Positions 10,144-19,942 of a stretch of DNA of 64,000 bases are shown in pieces. The notes under the pieces are model-generated. The model was not told the origin of the DNA and did not search any database. It saw only the letters and a list, made by a program, of their open reading frames with translations. Origin of the DNA: Limobrevibacterium gyesilva. GTDB lineage: Bacteria; Pseudomonadota; Alphaproteobacteria; Acetobacterales; Acetobacteraceae. Within the stretch, counting starts at the first letter, position 1, and each line of letters opens with the position of its first letter. A program made the position numbers and the translations under genes. The DNA lies in the NCBI RefSeq assembly GCF_025989185.1, contig NZ_JAPDNT010000005.1, forward strand, positions 62,001 to 126,000. Direction: 5' to 3'.

Positions 10144-11268
10144 CTATCCCGCGAGTTCTGTGGTCACGGCATTCGCCAGGACCTGCGTCACCAGATCCAC
10201 GTGCTGTGCCTCCATCTTGGGATGCAACGGCAGCGTCAGCTGACGTGCCGCGAAATCCTCGGTCAGCGGCAAGGAGACGACGGGCGTGTTGTTCCGATAC
10301 CACGACAGGCAGTGGATAGGCGGATAGTGGATCGTGGTCTGGATGCCGTCGCTGCGCAGGATGCCGATGACCCGTTGGCGATCAATCGCGCTGGGCAGGA
10401 CGATCGGCATGATATGGTGCGACGTGGTCCGCTCCTCGGGGAACGGCAGCAGCACATCGGGGCAGCGTTCTTCGAGAAGGTCCCGGTACAAGTGCGCCAG
10501 CATCCGTCGCTTCTTGTTCCACTGGTCAAGCTTCCCAAGCTGAACGAGCCCGATCGCGGCGCTCAGCTCGTCCATTCTGTAGTTGTAGCCAAGCATGGTC
10601 ACGTCGTAGGAAACCGCCTGTCCGCGCAGGCGCTGCACGGTGCTGCTCGTCAGGCCATGGGCGCGCAATTGTCGGATCCGATCCAGCAGCCCGTCATCTC
10701 CGGCGACAATCATCCCGCCTTCGGCCGTGGTCATGTTCTTGTTGCCGAAGAAGCTGAAGACAGCGACGTCGCCGAAGATGCTCGCCCGCGCGGTGCCGAC
10801 CGCGTGTGCGGAATCCTCGATCAGGAACAGCCCGCGGGAGTCCGCAAAGTCGCGCCAGGCGTCCCGGTCCACCAGATAGCCGCCATAGTGCATGACGATG
10901 ACGGCCTTGGTCCTCGCGGTGCACTTGGCAGCGGCGTCGGCGCATGACATCAGCGGCACGTCCAGGGATTCGATATCGACGAACACCGGCCTCGCGCCGC
11001 AATAGACGACGCAGTTCGCCGTCGCCACGAAAGACAGGGAAGGGACCAGCACCTCGTCTCCCGGGCCGATGCCCAGCGCCGCCATCACCAGATGCAGGCC
11101 CGAGGTGCAGGAGTTCACGGCGACCGCGTCGGCCATCCGGTGCATGTCGGCGAACGCCCGCTCGAACGCCTGGACGCGACTTCCCATTGTGATCCAGTTG
11201 CTGTCGATGACGTCGACAAGGGCTTGCTTCTCATCAGCGCCCAGGCTGGGCTCGGAAACGAGCAACAC
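10144..11268 (-). CDS. DegT/DnrJ/EryC1-family PLP sugar aminotransferase
   Basis: A 374-residue PLP enzyme. SCTSGLHLVMAALGIGPGDEV, PVFVDIE and EDSAHAVG are typical family blocks, and the PLP lysine is in FFGNKNMTTAEGGM. Members transfer an amino group from glutamate to a 4-keto or 3-keto sugar nucleotide. The start is GTG 11268 with GGGAGG optimally placed. It lies between a nucleotidyltransferase and a phosphoglycosyl transferase, with a 4,6-dehydratase two genes on. It therefore likely aminates the dehydratase product to a diamino-trideoxy or 4-amino-6-deoxy hexose. No sugar acetyltransferase is visible in the window. Confidence 0.88.
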   Translation of the reverse strand: MLLVSEPSLGADEKQALVDVIDSNWITMGSRVQAFERAFADMHRMADAVAVNSCTSGLHLVMAALGIGPGDEVLVPSLSFVATANCVVYCGARPVFVDIESLDVPLMSCADAAAKCTARTKAVIVMHYGGYLVDRDAWRDFADSRGLFLIEDSAHAVGTARASIFGDVAVFSFFGNKNMTTAEGGMIVAGDDGLLDRIRQLRAHGLTSSTVQRLRGQAVSYDVTMLGYNYRMDELSAAIGLVQLGKLDQWNKKRRMLAHLYRDLLEERCPDVLLPFPEERTTSHHIMPIVLPSAIDRQRVIGILRSDGIQTTIHYPPIHCLSWYRNNTPVVSLPLTEDFAARQLTLPLHPKMEAQHVDLVTQVLANAVTTELAG

Positions 11269-11315
11269 GGCACACCTCCCCGTATATCGGCCTTCGTGGC
11301 CCCGTAATCTCTCCG

Positions 11316-12056
11316 TCAGGCGACCTCTGGCGTCTCGAACGTGGAGGATGCCGTCTCGAACGCCGGCGCCTCATCGTCCCACCCAAGCTCCTGTGCCCGC
11401 TGGAAGTCCTCGACCCGGCCAATGTCGAGCCAGAAGCCGCTATGCAGGAACGTGGAAACGGGAAGCTCCATCTCCAGCATCTGGAACATCAGGTCATCGA
11501 AGCCGAAAGGAACGCCCGTCGGGATGTGGTCGAGCATCTCGGGTTCCATGCAATAGATGCCCATGCTGACCAGGTGACTGAGATTCGGCTTCTCCCTGAA
11601 GCGGACCACCTTGTTATTCTTCTGTTCGATCACCCCGAAATCCATCCGAATATTCTTCTGGACGGTGGCAATCGTCAGCGCGGCGCCATGCTGGCGGTGC
11701 GAGGCGGTGAAGGCGTTCAGGTTCAGATCGGTGAGGACGTCGCCGTTGAGCACCAGGAACGTGCCATCCAGCTTCTCGCGCAGCAGGCTGAGGGGGCCGA
11801 TCGTGCCGAGAGGTTCACGCTCTTCCGTATATTCGATCCGAAGGTCCCATTGCCGCCCATCGCCGCAGAAGCTGCGGATCAGATGCCCGAGATAGCCCGT
11901 CGTGATGTAGACCTGCCGCACGCCGTTCCGCCGCAGCCATTTGAGCAGGAGCTCGAGCACCGGTTTCGACCCGACCGGCATCAATGGCTTGGGGAGCACC
12001 GTCGTGTAGGGCCGCAGACGCGTTCCCTTGCCACCGGATTGAATCACGACCTTCAT
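11316..12056 (-). CDS. Sugar-phosphate nucleotidyltransferase
   Basis: 246 residues with the nucleotidyltransferase signature SGGKGTRLRPYTTVLPKPL at the N terminus, then LVLNGDVLTD (metal-binding Asp) and VVRFREKP. It makes an NDP-sugar from a sugar-1-phosphate and NTP. The short single-domain form resembles heptose-, mannose- and MurNAc-1-phosphate enzymes; the base used cannot be read from sequence. The ATG has GGGAGA eight bases upstream. It is the first gene of the minus-strand amino-sugar set and is divergent from the glycosyltransferase gene across a long regulatory gap. Confidence 0.85.
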   Translation of the reverse strand: MKVVIQSGGKGTRLRPYTTVLPKPLMPVGSKPVLELLLKWLRRNGVRQVYITTGYLGHLIRSFCGDGRQWDLRIEYTEEREPLGTIGPLSLLREKLDGTFLVLNGDVLTDLNLNAFTASHRQHGAALTIATVQKNIRMDFGVIEQKNNKVVRFREKPNLSHLVSMGIYCMEPEMLDHIPTGVPFGFDDLMFQMLEMELPVSTFLHSGFWLDIGRVEDFQRAQELGWDDEAPAFETASSTFETPEVA

Positions 12057-12722
12057 TTCGTTCTCCCGAGCACGCCACGTGCACTTCCCAGAGGCGACGT
12101 AAGGCGCAGTCTGGCGACCGGAAGGGATGGGGGCCGAGCGCCAGGAATTTGACCTTGTTCGCGCAGGGCAACAGGGTCAAACCCGCATTGCGATCAATGA
12201 CCGAAGGTGCCGGAAGGTTATGATTGTGAATCCGTCGTAATGCGCTCCGCTCGTTTCCCTCGGCACTGAACCGGCTCGTTTTGACGAGTACGTGAGCCGT
12301 GACCCTGCAGCGGTCAGCGCGGCGGTTGGCGCGCCGCCGATGGCGCATCTGTGCCCTTCCCGTTGCGGCTGGGCAGGCCGGATTTCGGCCGACGGCGGCG
12401 ATGCGATGGCTCAAACTAGATCCAATGATCGTTGCAGCCCCATCCTTTTGGCTGAGTGGTCAAGCCAAGGCGGGTGGACTGTTATTGCCCCGCTGAGTGG
12501 TCGCGCCTGGGCGCATCATGCAGTCCATGTCGGGGCTGCGGACCTTGTTCGACTGTCACCGGATGTGTTCGAGGCAGAAGAATTCACGATGAGCAGGATT
12601 GTTCCGCGCAATCTCGAGGAGCCGGCCGGGCGGCAGAACCGGCCGGCAGGACGACGATCGTGAGCAGGCTTGCCGTCCTGCCAGGACCCGTAGCCAACGC
12701 GCGCATACGGGCGCCGACGGCC
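12057..12722. other. Divergent intergenic region of the polysaccharide locus
   Basis: This stretch separates the minus-strand amino-sugar operon from the plus-strand glycosyltransferase operon. It holds a long dyad (12148-12181, listed apart) and a small CTCGT/ACGAG hairpin (12275-12288) nested in CGGCTC/GAGCCG arms. A 123-codon frame at 12292-12663 has no recognisable domain and I do not call it. Promoters for both operons must lie here, but no convincing -35/-10 pair stands out. Confidence 0.5.
12148..12181. promoter_or_regulatory. 34-bp dyad, possible operator
   Basis: Arms 12148-12159 and 12170-12181 pair over 12 positions with one G-T, around a 10-base centre. The outer half-sites are TTTGACC and GGTCAAA. 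It lies about 90 bases before the nucleotidyltransferase start, between divergent operons. The half-sites resemble those of the 377-392 palindrome. The regulator is unknown. Confidence 0.4.
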
Positions 12723-13964
12723 ATGCACATACTCTGCGTTGGCGGCGAAGACCACTATCTGCGCATACCCTTCCTGCTCGCCCTCCAGGCCCGCGGCTTG
12801 CGTGTCACCGCCGCCGGCACGGGCGAGCCGGCGCCGTTCGCCCGCGCCGGGCTCGCCTACCACCGGTTCCATTTCGATCGCTTTCTGAATCCTTTGGCGG
12901 ACCGCTCGGGGATCGCGGCACTCAAGCGGCTTCTTGCCAGCACGCGTCCCGATCTGGTGCAGAGCTTCGACACCAAGCCGAACATCCTGGTTCCGCTGGC
13001 GGCACGTGGGGTCCGCGACCTGCTGGTGGTGCGGACAATCAACGGCATGGGCTGGGTCTATTCGTCGCGCTCGCCGCTCGCCCTGTTGCTGCGCCCGGTG
13101 CAGCGTGTGCTGCATCGCCTGGCGGCCCGGTCGACGGCCGCGACCGTGTTCCAGAACCGGGAAGACCAGGCGTTCTTCGCGCGCCACCAAATGGCTGGTG
13201 CGGGCCACAGCCTGCTCATCCCCGGCTCCGGCGTCGACATCGCCAGGGTCGAGCGGGATCTGGCCGCCGGGCCTTCGCCGGCAGAACTGCGCAAGACGCT
13301 CGGTCTCGGCACGGCCGAGGTCGTCGTCACGGTGACGCGCCTCACCCGGCAGAAGGGCATTCCCACCCTGCTCGAAGCCGCCGCCCAGGTGCACAAGGCG
13401 CGGCCCGGTGTGCGCTTCCTGCTGGTGGGGCCGCGCGAGAGTGAGGGAACCCTGGCGGTGGCGCAGGCCGAGATCGATCGTCATGCGCCGTACGTCGCAG
13501 CACTCGGGCAGCGATCGGACGTGCCGGCGTTGCTTCGCCTGGCCGATGTGTTCGCGTTCCCCACGGAGTACCGCGAAGGCGTGCCGCGCGCGCTTCTCGA
13601 AGCCGGACTGGCCGGGCTGCCGATCGTGGCGACGGACATGCCCGGCTGCAACGACGTCATTCGCGACGGCTGGAACGGCTTTCTTGTCCCGCCGCGGGCG
13701 CCGCACCTGCTCGCGCGGAGAATCCTCGACCTGCTGCACGACCGGCAGGCTGCGCGGGCCATGGGCGTTCGCGCCGCGACGCTGGTGCGGCAGGAGTTCG
13801 GGCTCGAACTCACAGTGACCCGGTATTGCCGCTTGTATTCGAAGCTCATGCACCCCCGATCCGTTGTGGAGCAGGTTCCGGCGTCCGGAATCGAGACGGG
13901 GGCAGCCGCGGCGCCCCCTGATCTGCGCGACGCTGCCGACTGCGCGCCGGCCGGTGGGCCGTGA
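12723..13964 (+). CDS. GT4-family glycosyltransferase
   Basis: A GT-B fold retaining glycosyltransferase. The N terminus MHILCVGGEDHYLRIPFLLA matches the family start. The acceptor half carries SFDTKPNILV, and the donor half LTRQKGIPTLLEAA, FAFPTEYREGVPRALLEAGL (the E-x7-E catalytic signature) and NGFLVPP. It would add a sugar to the lipid-linked repeat unit on the cytoplasmic face. The start is ATG 12723. A GTG at 12660 would add 21 residues and cannot be excluded, as neither has a strong SD. About 35 unconserved residues follow the last domain. It is the first gene of the plus-strand polysaccharide operon. Confidence 0.88.
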   Translation: MHILCVGGEDHYLRIPFLLALQARGLRVTAAGTGEPAPFARAGLAYHRFHFDRFLNPLADRSGIAALKRLLASTRPDLVQSFDTKPNILVPLAARGVRDLLVVRTINGMGWVYSSRSPLALLLRPVQRVLHRLAARSTAATVFQNREDQAFFARHQMAGAGHSLLIPGSGVDIARVERDLAAGPSPAELRKTLGLGTAEVVVTVTRLTRQKGIPTLLEAAAQVHKARPGVRFLLVGPRESEGTLAVAQAEIDRHAPYVAALGQRSDVPALLRLADVFAFPTEYREGVPRALLEAGLAGLPIVATDMPGCNDVIRDGWNGFLVPPRAPHLLARRILDLLHDRQAARAMGVRAATLVRQEFGLELTVTRYCRLYSKLMHPRSVVEQVPASGIETGAAAAPPDLRDAADCAPAGGP

Positions 13965-14020
13965 AGGATCCGCGATGACACGCGACATGGCGCCTGCGGC
14001 GCGAACAGGGAGTTGATGGC

Positions 14021-16051
14021 ATGTGTGGCATTGTCGGCATCCTGCTCGCTCCGCAAGCAGCCGACCCGCGACGGCTCGCGGTCGTGGAGGCGATGGCGGA
14101 CATGCTGCGGCACCGCGGGCCCGACGGCGGCGGTCTCTGGGCCGATAGCGACGCCGGCGTGGCGCTTGGCCATCGCCGGCTTGCCATCGTCGATCTGTCG
14201 GAGGCGGGCCGCCAGCCGATGCGGTCGCATGACGCCAGCCTGGTGATCACCTACAACGGCGAGATCTACAATTTCCCGGAATTGCGGACCGAGCTGGAGT
14301 CGCTCGGGCATGAGTTCCACGGTCACAGCGACACCGAGGCGATGCTCGCGGCGTTCGAGAGTTTCGGCATCGAGGCGGCCCTCGGCCGGTTCGCCGGAAT
14401 GTTCGCCCTTGGCCTGTGGGATCGCAAGCGCCGCGTTCTGCACCTCGTGCGCGACCGGATGGGCAAGAAGCCCCTGTATGTGGCCCTGGTCGAAGGAGCG
14501 CTCCTCTTCGCGTCGGAGCTGAAGGCGTTCCGGGCCGATCCGCGCTTCCGTCCGAGCGTGGACCCGGCCGCGCTGGCCGCGGTGCTGCGCCAGGGCTGGA
14601 TCCCGGACCAGCACTGCATCTGGAGCGGCGTGTTCAAGCTGCCGCCCGGCACGATGCTGTCGGTCAGCCCTGACGACCTCGTCAACACGGACAGCCTGCG
14701 CCTGCGCGAGCGTGTTCGTCCCTGGTGGTCGCTCGCCGAGGTCGCCGAGGCCGGCCAGCGCAATCTCCTCGCTCTCGATATTGCGGAAATCGAAAGCGAG
14801 CTCGATTCGCTCCTGCGCACCGCCGTCCGCGAACGGATGCTGGCCGACGTGCCGCTGGGGGCCTTCCTGTCAGGCGGAATCGACAGCTCGACCGTCGTCG
14901 CGTTGATGCAGGCGCAATCGTCGCGGCCTGTCCGCACGTTCACGATCGGGTTCGATGAAGCCGGCTACGACGAGGCGGACGCCGCCGCGCGGGTGGCGCA
15001 ACATCTCGGCACCGACCACACCGAGCTTCGTGTCACCCCCGCCGAGGCACGCGCCGTCATCCCTGACCTGCCGCGGATCTGGGACGAGCCGTTTGCCGAC
15101 GAATCGCAGATTCCCACGCTGCTGGTGTCCCAGCTTGCCCGGCAGCACGTGACCGTGGCGCTCTCCGGCGACGGCGGCGACGAGGCGTTCGGCGGCTATG
15201 CCAGGCATTTCATGCCGGCCCGCTTCGCACCGGTTTTCGGCCTGCCGATGCCGGTTCGCCGGGCGGCTGCCTCGGCGCTGCACGTGCTGAGCCCGCAGGC
15301 AATGGAGGGGCTCATGCGGGCGCTGCCGCTGCCCAGCCATCTGCGCCGCACGCTGAGCAGCGGGAACCTGCAGAAGTTCACCCGCGTGCTCGATGCCGAT
15401 GGCGAACAGGACCTCTACGACCGGCTGACGACGCTCAGCGCCGACTCGGTGTCGCTGGGCTCCATCCTGGCGGACGACGCCCCGGTTCCCCCGCTGCCGG
15501 ACGCCATCAGCCGCATGATCTTCCGCGACATGACGGGCTATCTGCCGGGCGACATATTGGTGAAGCTGGACCGTGCGACCATGGCGGTGAGCCTCGAAGG
15601 CCGGTGCCCGCTCCTCGACCACCGGGTGATCGAGTTCGCCTGGCGCCTGCCCTCCAACCTCAAGGTACGCGGCGGAAAGGGCAAGTGGCTGCTGCGGCGG
15701 ATCCTGCGCCGCTATGTCCCCGATGCCCTGTTCGAGAGGCCGAAGCAGGGCTTCAACGTGCCTGTTGGCGCATGGCTCTCCGGTCCGTTGCGCGACTGGG
15801 CGGCGGACCTGCTCGACGCATCGCGGCTCCGGCGCGAAGGCTTCATGGACGCCGCGCGTGTCCAGGACTGCTGGCAGGAGCACCTGACCGGGCGACGGGA
15901 CCGTGGCAATGAGCTGTGGGCAATTTTGATGGTGCAGGCCTGGCTCGATGCCAACCACGTGTCGGGGATCGAGCCGCCCCCGCCGGAACTGGCAGAGGCC
16001 GGCATGCCATCGTCCGCCGCGCGCGCCGGCGACTGGAGGCGCTATGCCTAG
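14021..16051 (+). CDS. asnB: Asparagine synthase-like glutamine amidotransferase
   Basis: 676 residues. Cys2 of MCGIVGILLAP is the class II glutaminase nucleophile, with RHRGPDGGG and YNGEIYNF. The synthetase half carries the PP-loop LSGGIDSSTVVALM near residue 285 and SGDGGDEAFGGY. AsnB makes asparagine from aspartate, ATP and glutamine, but members inside polysaccharide loci often amidate sugar acids such as uronates. The position between a glycosyltransferase and a chain-length kinase favours that role, though it is inference. AGGGAG precedes the ATG. The C-terminal 40 residues are unconserved. Confidence 0.88.
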   Translation: MCGIVGILLAPQAADPRRLAVVEAMADMLRHRGPDGGGLWADSDAGVALGHRRLAIVDLSEAGRQPMRSHDASLVITYNGEIYNFPELRTELESLGHEFHGHSDTEAMLAAFESFGIEAALGRFAGMFALGLWDRKRRVLHLVRDRMGKKPLYVALVEGALLFASELKAFRADPRFRPSVDPAALAAVLRQGWIPDQHCIWSGVFKLPPGTMLSVSPDDLVNTDSLRLRERVRPWWSLAEVAEAGQRNLLALDIAEIESELDSLLRTAVRERMLADVPLGAFLSGGIDSSTVVALMQAQSSRPVRTFTIGFDEAGYDEADAAARVAQHLGTDHTELRVTPAEARAVIPDLPRIWDEPFADESQIPTLLVSQLARQHVTVALSGDGGDEAFGGYARHFMPARFAPVFGLPMPVRRAAASALHVLSPQAMEGLMRALPLPSHLRRTLSSGNLQKFTRVLDADGEQDLYDRLTTLSADSVSLGSILADDAPVPPLPDAISRMIFRDMTGYLPGDILVKLDRATMAVSLEGRCPLLDHRVIEFAWRLPSNLKVRGGKGKWLLRRILRRYVPDALFERPKQGFNVPVGAWLSGPLRDWAADLLDASRLRREGFMDAARVQDCWQEHLTGRRDRGNELWAILMVQAWLDANHVSGIEPPPPELAEAGMPSSAARAGDWRRYA

Positions 16052-16165
16052 GTCGCCATGTGCCATCGCCAGTCGGCACGCTGTCCTGCGCGCGCATCAT
16101 CATCATGACCCAAAGGCCGGGCGTTTAGCCGCGGCGCGTGCCCGCGGCAGGAAAGGCGGCTGACA

Positions 16166-18343
16166 ATGGGCTCCGACCTGCAGTTCCGCGATCTCGCCAA
16201 CGTCTTGCGCCGGCGGCGCCGGCTGATCCTGGCGGTCACCCTCTGCGGAACGGCGCTGATCTGCGCCGTCGCGTTCCTGCTGCCGCCGCAATATACGGCG
16301 AAGGCCCAGATGGTCATCGAGCGGCAGGTCGTCGGCCTGGTCGGCGGCCAGGCGGCCATCGACATCACGCCGGCGGACGAATCGGCGATCCTCACGGAAG
16401 TGGCCGCTCTCACCTCCCACGACCATTTGCAGCGGGTGCTCGACAGTGTGCTGCGGGACCCCGAGTTCCAGGCGGCGGCCGCCCCGCCCGAGCCGAGAGC
16501 CGACGCAACGCCAGACGATCGGTGGCATCAGCTGACGGCCTGGATACCGCTGTCATGGCTGCCCGGCACCCACGAGTCCGGAAACATGACGCTTCGGGAC
16601 CTGCAGCGGCGCCTGAAGGTTTTTCAGGAGATGGGCTCGCACGTCGTCGCCGTCAGCTTCACGTCGCCCAGCCCCGAGGCGGCGGCCATCGTCGCCACCC
16701 GGGCAATCCAGCTCTACGTGGACAGCCAGATGGAGAAGAAGCGCGCCTATACGGATCACGCATTGGCGTGGCTCGCCGCGCGCATGCCCGAACTCAAGGG
16801 GGATGTCGAACGGTTCGAGACGGCGGTGCAGGACTACCAGTCGTCACGCGGCCTGGCAGACACGCGCCGGACGGCTGTGATCGACCAGCGCCTGGGTGAC
16901 CTCAACCGCCAACTCGCCGCCGCGGAAGCCGACCTCGCCGCGCGACAGGCGCAACTGGCAAGGGTCCGGGACGTCCAGCATGGCGGGGCGGGCAGGGATG
17001 CGTTGGCCGGGAGCCCTGACTCCCAGGTGCTCGTCGACCTGCAACGCCAGGAGACGGCGCTGCTGCAGACGCAGGCCGATCTCACCACCAGCTTCGGCGA
17101 AGGCCATCCGAAGATGCAGCAGATCCGCGCCCAGTTGCAGGCGGTGCGGCAGAAGATCGGCCAGCAACTCGAACGCACGGCCGCCAACCTCGCCAACGAC
17201 GCGCAGATGGCCGCGGCCCGGGTCCAGTCGACGCAGCAGGCGCTGGCCAACGTGCAGGGCGCCAGCGCCGACATTCGCCTGCGTGAGCTCGAACGCGAGG
17301 CGACATCGAGCCGCAACCTCTACGACACCCTGTTGCAGCGCCGGGAGGAACTGCAGCAGCAGCGTGAGACGGTCTCTCCCGGTTTGCGCATCCTCTCGCT
17401 GGCCTCGCCGCCGGACCGCCCGAGTTCGCCCAATCCCATTCTCTTCATCCTCCCCGCACTGATCGTCTCGGCCATCATTGGCAGCCTGCTCGCGCTGGTC
17501 CTGGATCGGCTCGACGGCACGCTGCGCAGCGAGCGCGATGTCCACGATGCGCTGGGCATCCCCTGCATCGGCCTGGTGCCGCAGCTGCGCCGCAGCACAC
17601 GAAGGCGGCCGCACCAGTACCTCCTGGACCGCCCCTACGCGCCTTACACCGAGGCGATCCGGTCGGTCGTGGCGGCGCTGCAGCTTTCCGCCCCCAGCAG
17701 CGCATCCAAGGTCATCCTCATCAGTTCCAGCGTGCCGCTGGAAGGTAAGACCACGCTGGCCGTCAGTTTCGCCGTCTACGCCTCGCAGCTCGGACGCAGC
17801 GTGGTTCTGGTCGATCTCGATTTCCGCCATCCTGCGGTGCTGCGGGAGATCGGCGGCACCGCCGAGAGCGGCGTCTTCGATCTGCTTCTCAATGACCGCC
17901 CGCCATCGCAGGTCATCCAGCGCCTCCCCGGTCTCGATCTCGACTACCTGGTCGTGCGGCGTGGCCCGATCGATCCGTTGACGCTGTTCGCCAGCGAACA
18001 CATGTCGCGCCTGCTGCGCCAGTTGCGCGAGAAATACGATTGCGTGGTGATCGACAGCGCGCCGCTGCTCGCGATTACCGAGGCGCGCCTGCTGGCATCC
18101 ATGGTGGACAAGGTTCTCTTCGTCGTGAAATGGGGCAAGACCCGCAGGGACGTGGCCCAGAATGCTCTGGCGCTGCTGCGCAGCACCGGCTGCCTCGACA
18201 AGGGGCGTTCCGATCTGGCGGGCGCCGTCATCATGCAAGTGAACCTGAAGAAGCACGCACGCTATCGTTATGGCGATAGCGGTGAATTCTTCATGCGGTA
18301 CAAGAAATATTATTCCGAGACGCCGTTGTTGCGAGATTATTGA
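16166..18343 (+). CDS. Wzz-type chain-length determinant fused to a BY-kinase
   Basis: 725 residues. A first membrane helix follows a basic stretch (LRRRRRLILAVTLCGTALIC), then a long coiled-coil periplasmic domain rich in Gln, Arg and Ala (about residues 210-390), and a second helix (PILFILPALIVSAIIGSLLALVL). The cytoplasmic domain carries Walker A ending EGKTT (residues 526-530), Walker A' VVLVDLDFRHP and VVIDSAPLL. The C-terminal tail has clustered tyrosines (RYRYG, RYKKYYS, LRDY), the expected autophosphorylation sites. This is the inner-membrane co-polymerase and tyrosine autokinase of Wzy-dependent polysaccharide export. The partner polymerase and outer-membrane channel are not in the window. 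Confidence 0.92.
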   Translation: MGSDLQFRDLANVLRRRRRLILAVTLCGTALICAVAFLLPPQYTAKAQMVIERQVVGLVGGQAAIDITPADESAILTEVAALTSHDHLQRVLDSVLRDPEFQAAAAPPEPRADATPDDRWHQLTAWIPLSWLPGTHESGNMTLRDLQRRLKVFQEMGSHVVAVSFTSPSPEAAAIVATRAIQLYVDSQMEKKRAYTDHALAWLAARMPELKGDVERFETAVQDYQSSRGLADTRRTAVIDQRLGDLNRQLAAAEADLAARQAQLARVRDVQHGGAGRDALAGSPDSQVLVDLQRQETALLQTQADLTTSFGEGHPKMQQIRAQLQAVRQKIGQQLERTAANLANDAQMAAARVQSTQQALANVQGASADIRLRELEREATSSRNLYDTLLQRREELQQQRETVSPGLRILSLASPPDRPSSPNPILFILPALIVSAIIGSLLALVLDRLDGTLRSERDVHDALGIPCIGLVPQLRRSTRRRPHQYLLDRPYAPYTEAIRSVVAALQLSAPSSASKVILISSSVPLEGKTTLAVSFAVYASQLGRSVVLVDLDFRHPAVLREIGGTAESGVFDLLLNDRPPSQVIQRLPGLDLDYLVVRRGPIDPLTLFASEHMSRLLRQLREKYDCVVIDSAPLLAITEARLLASMVDKVLFVVKWGKTRRDVAQNALALLRSTGCLDKGRSDLAGAVIMQVNLKKHARYRYGDSGEFFMRYKKYYSETPLLRDY

Positions 18344-18399
18344 ATCCCGCAGGCGCGGGGCAGGGCGAGCCGGAGACGCCCGGCGGACGAGAACCGGGG

Positions 18400-19920
18400 A
18401 TGGCCAGAATGAGAGACGACGCGGTCGCAGAATCGGGCATCGACGGCCCTGTCGTCGACCTCCTCCTGGTGGTCCTCGGTGCATTTCATCGCGACAATAT
18501 CTCCTATTGCTATTGGAAGAGCAGCAGGCGCATCCGCGAAGTGCTGGCCGGGGAGGCGGACCTCGACCTGCTGGTCGCGCGCGAGGAGCAGCACCGCGCC
18601 CGGCGCATCCTGCTCGAATGCCGCCTGAAGCAGTTTCCGTCCGTGCCCAGCCGGAATCATCCGGCCGTCGAGAGCTTTCTCGGCTATGACGAGTCCAGCG
18701 GCCTGATCGTCCATCTGCATCTGCATTTCCGCCTGGTCCTGGGCGCCAGGCTGTTCAAGAACCACCGGCTTGCCTGGGAGAAGACGCTGCTTGCGCGCGC
18801 CATCCCGCACCCTGCCTTTCCGATCCTGATGCTCGATCCCGCGCACGAGGCGCTGCTGCTGGTCGTGCGTGGCTGCATCGAACTGCGGCGGCGCGATCCC
18901 GTGACACTCCGGCACTGGCGGGCCACGAAAGCGAAGTTCGCGCTGGATCACGCACAGCTCGCCGCGAGGCTCGACCGTGCGACAGTCCTTGCCCGTGCCA
19001 GGGAACTGGTGGACGACAATCTGGCGGACAGGCTTGCCGACGCCGTCTGCAGCAACGAGGCGTTCGCGAACCGGGGCGGGCTTCGCCGGCGCGTCCACGC
19101 ATACCTGGCGCCGCACCGCTCCTACAATGCCGCCGAGGGTGGCTTGCGGAGCGCGGCACGGGCCGTTCCATGGCTCTTCGGGGGCCTCAACAAGCGCTAT
19201 CTGCACGCCCCGCGTCCATGGAGCCGGAAGGCGCCCGGTGGGGGGATCGTCGTGGCGGTGCTTGGCGTCGACGGCAGCGGGAAGACCACGGTCGTCGGAA
19301 CCATGCGGGCATGGCTCGGTGCGGAGATCGACGTTCTGCCCATCTATTTCGGCACCGGCGGCGGCCGGCCGTCGTTCCTGCTCCTGCCGTTCAAGCTGAT
19401 GGTCCCGTTGGTCACCCGCTTCATGCGGACGAAGCCGAAGGGATCGTCGCACGGCAAGGTTTCCGGCCGCCCTCCCGGCGCGCTCTACAGCGCGCTGATG
19501 ATGCTCTGGGCCACGGTTCTGGCGGTCGAGAAGCGGATGAAGCTGCTGGCCGCCCGCCGCGGCGCCGATCGCGGCCTGGTCGTGGTGGCCGACCGATACC
19601 CGCAGAACCAGATCCTCGACTACAACGACGGCCCGTTGCTGCCGCGCCTGGCCCGCGTGCCGCAATGGCTGCGCGGGTTCGAGGCGCGGGCCTATGCGCT
19701 CGCCCGCCAGTTGCCGCCCGATCTTGTGATCAAGCTGGACGCGACGCCCGAGACCATCGCGCTGCGCGAGCCGGACATGGACGCCGAGATCATCCGCGCG
19801 CGCACCGCGGCGGTGATGCAACTCGGCTTTCCCGAAAGCCGCGTTGTGAATGTGGACGCCCAACAACCGTTGGCCGACGTGATCCGCGCGGTGAAGGCGG
19901 AAATCTGGCGGATGCTGTGA
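18400..19920 (+). CDS. Two-domain protein: nucleotidyltransferase-like N half, thymidylate kinase-like C half
   Basis: 506 residues from ATG 18400; the frame is open from TTG 18340, overlapping the kinase stop, and ATG 18409 is also possible. The N half has YCYWKSSRRIREVL then GEADLDLLV, which resembles a nucleotidyltransferase-like Asp-x-Asp pocket. The C half starts with the P-loop GVDGSGKTT (residues 289-297), then VVVADRYPQNQ (DRY-type motif of thymidylate kinases) and LVIKLDATPE. Such fusions occur in polysaccharide loci; I do not know a proven reaction. A role in phosphorylating a sugar or carrier is a guess from position. Confidence 0.6.
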   Translation: MARMRDDAVAESGIDGPVVDLLLVVLGAFHRDNISYCYWKSSRRIREVLAGEADLDLLVAREEQHRARRILLECRLKQFPSVPSRNHPAVESFLGYDESSGLIVHLHLHFRLVLGARLFKNHRLAWEKTLLARAIPHPAFPILMLDPAHEALLLVVRGCIELRRRDPVTLRHWRATKAKFALDHAQLAARLDRATVLARARELVDDNLADRLADAVCSNEAFANRGGLRRRVHAYLAPHRSYNAAEGGLRSAARAVPWLFGGLNKRYLHAPRPWSRKAPGGGIVVAVLGVDGSGKTTVVGTMRAWLGAEIDVLPIYFGTGGGRPSFLLLPFKLMVPLVTRFMRTKPKGSSHGKVSGRPPGALYSALMMLWATVLAVEKRMKLLAARRGADRGLVVVADRYPQNQILDYNDGPLLPRLARVPQWLRGFEARAYALARQLPPDLVIKLDATPETIALREPDMDAEIIRARTAAVMQLGFPESRVVNVDAQQPLADVIRAVKAEIWRML

Positions 19921-19942
19921 GTGGCAGCGGCGAGGCCGAACC

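Noticed and set aside
12445-12520. tRNA-like string GGCTGAGTGGTCAAG
   Set aside because: It resembles the D-arm of a Ser or Leu tRNA, but no acceptor stem, anticodon arm or T-loop follows at the right spacing.
12292-12663. 123-codon frame upstream of the GT4 gene
   Set aside because: There is no SD at the start, no recognisable domain, and no codon bias. It lies in what looks like a promoter region.
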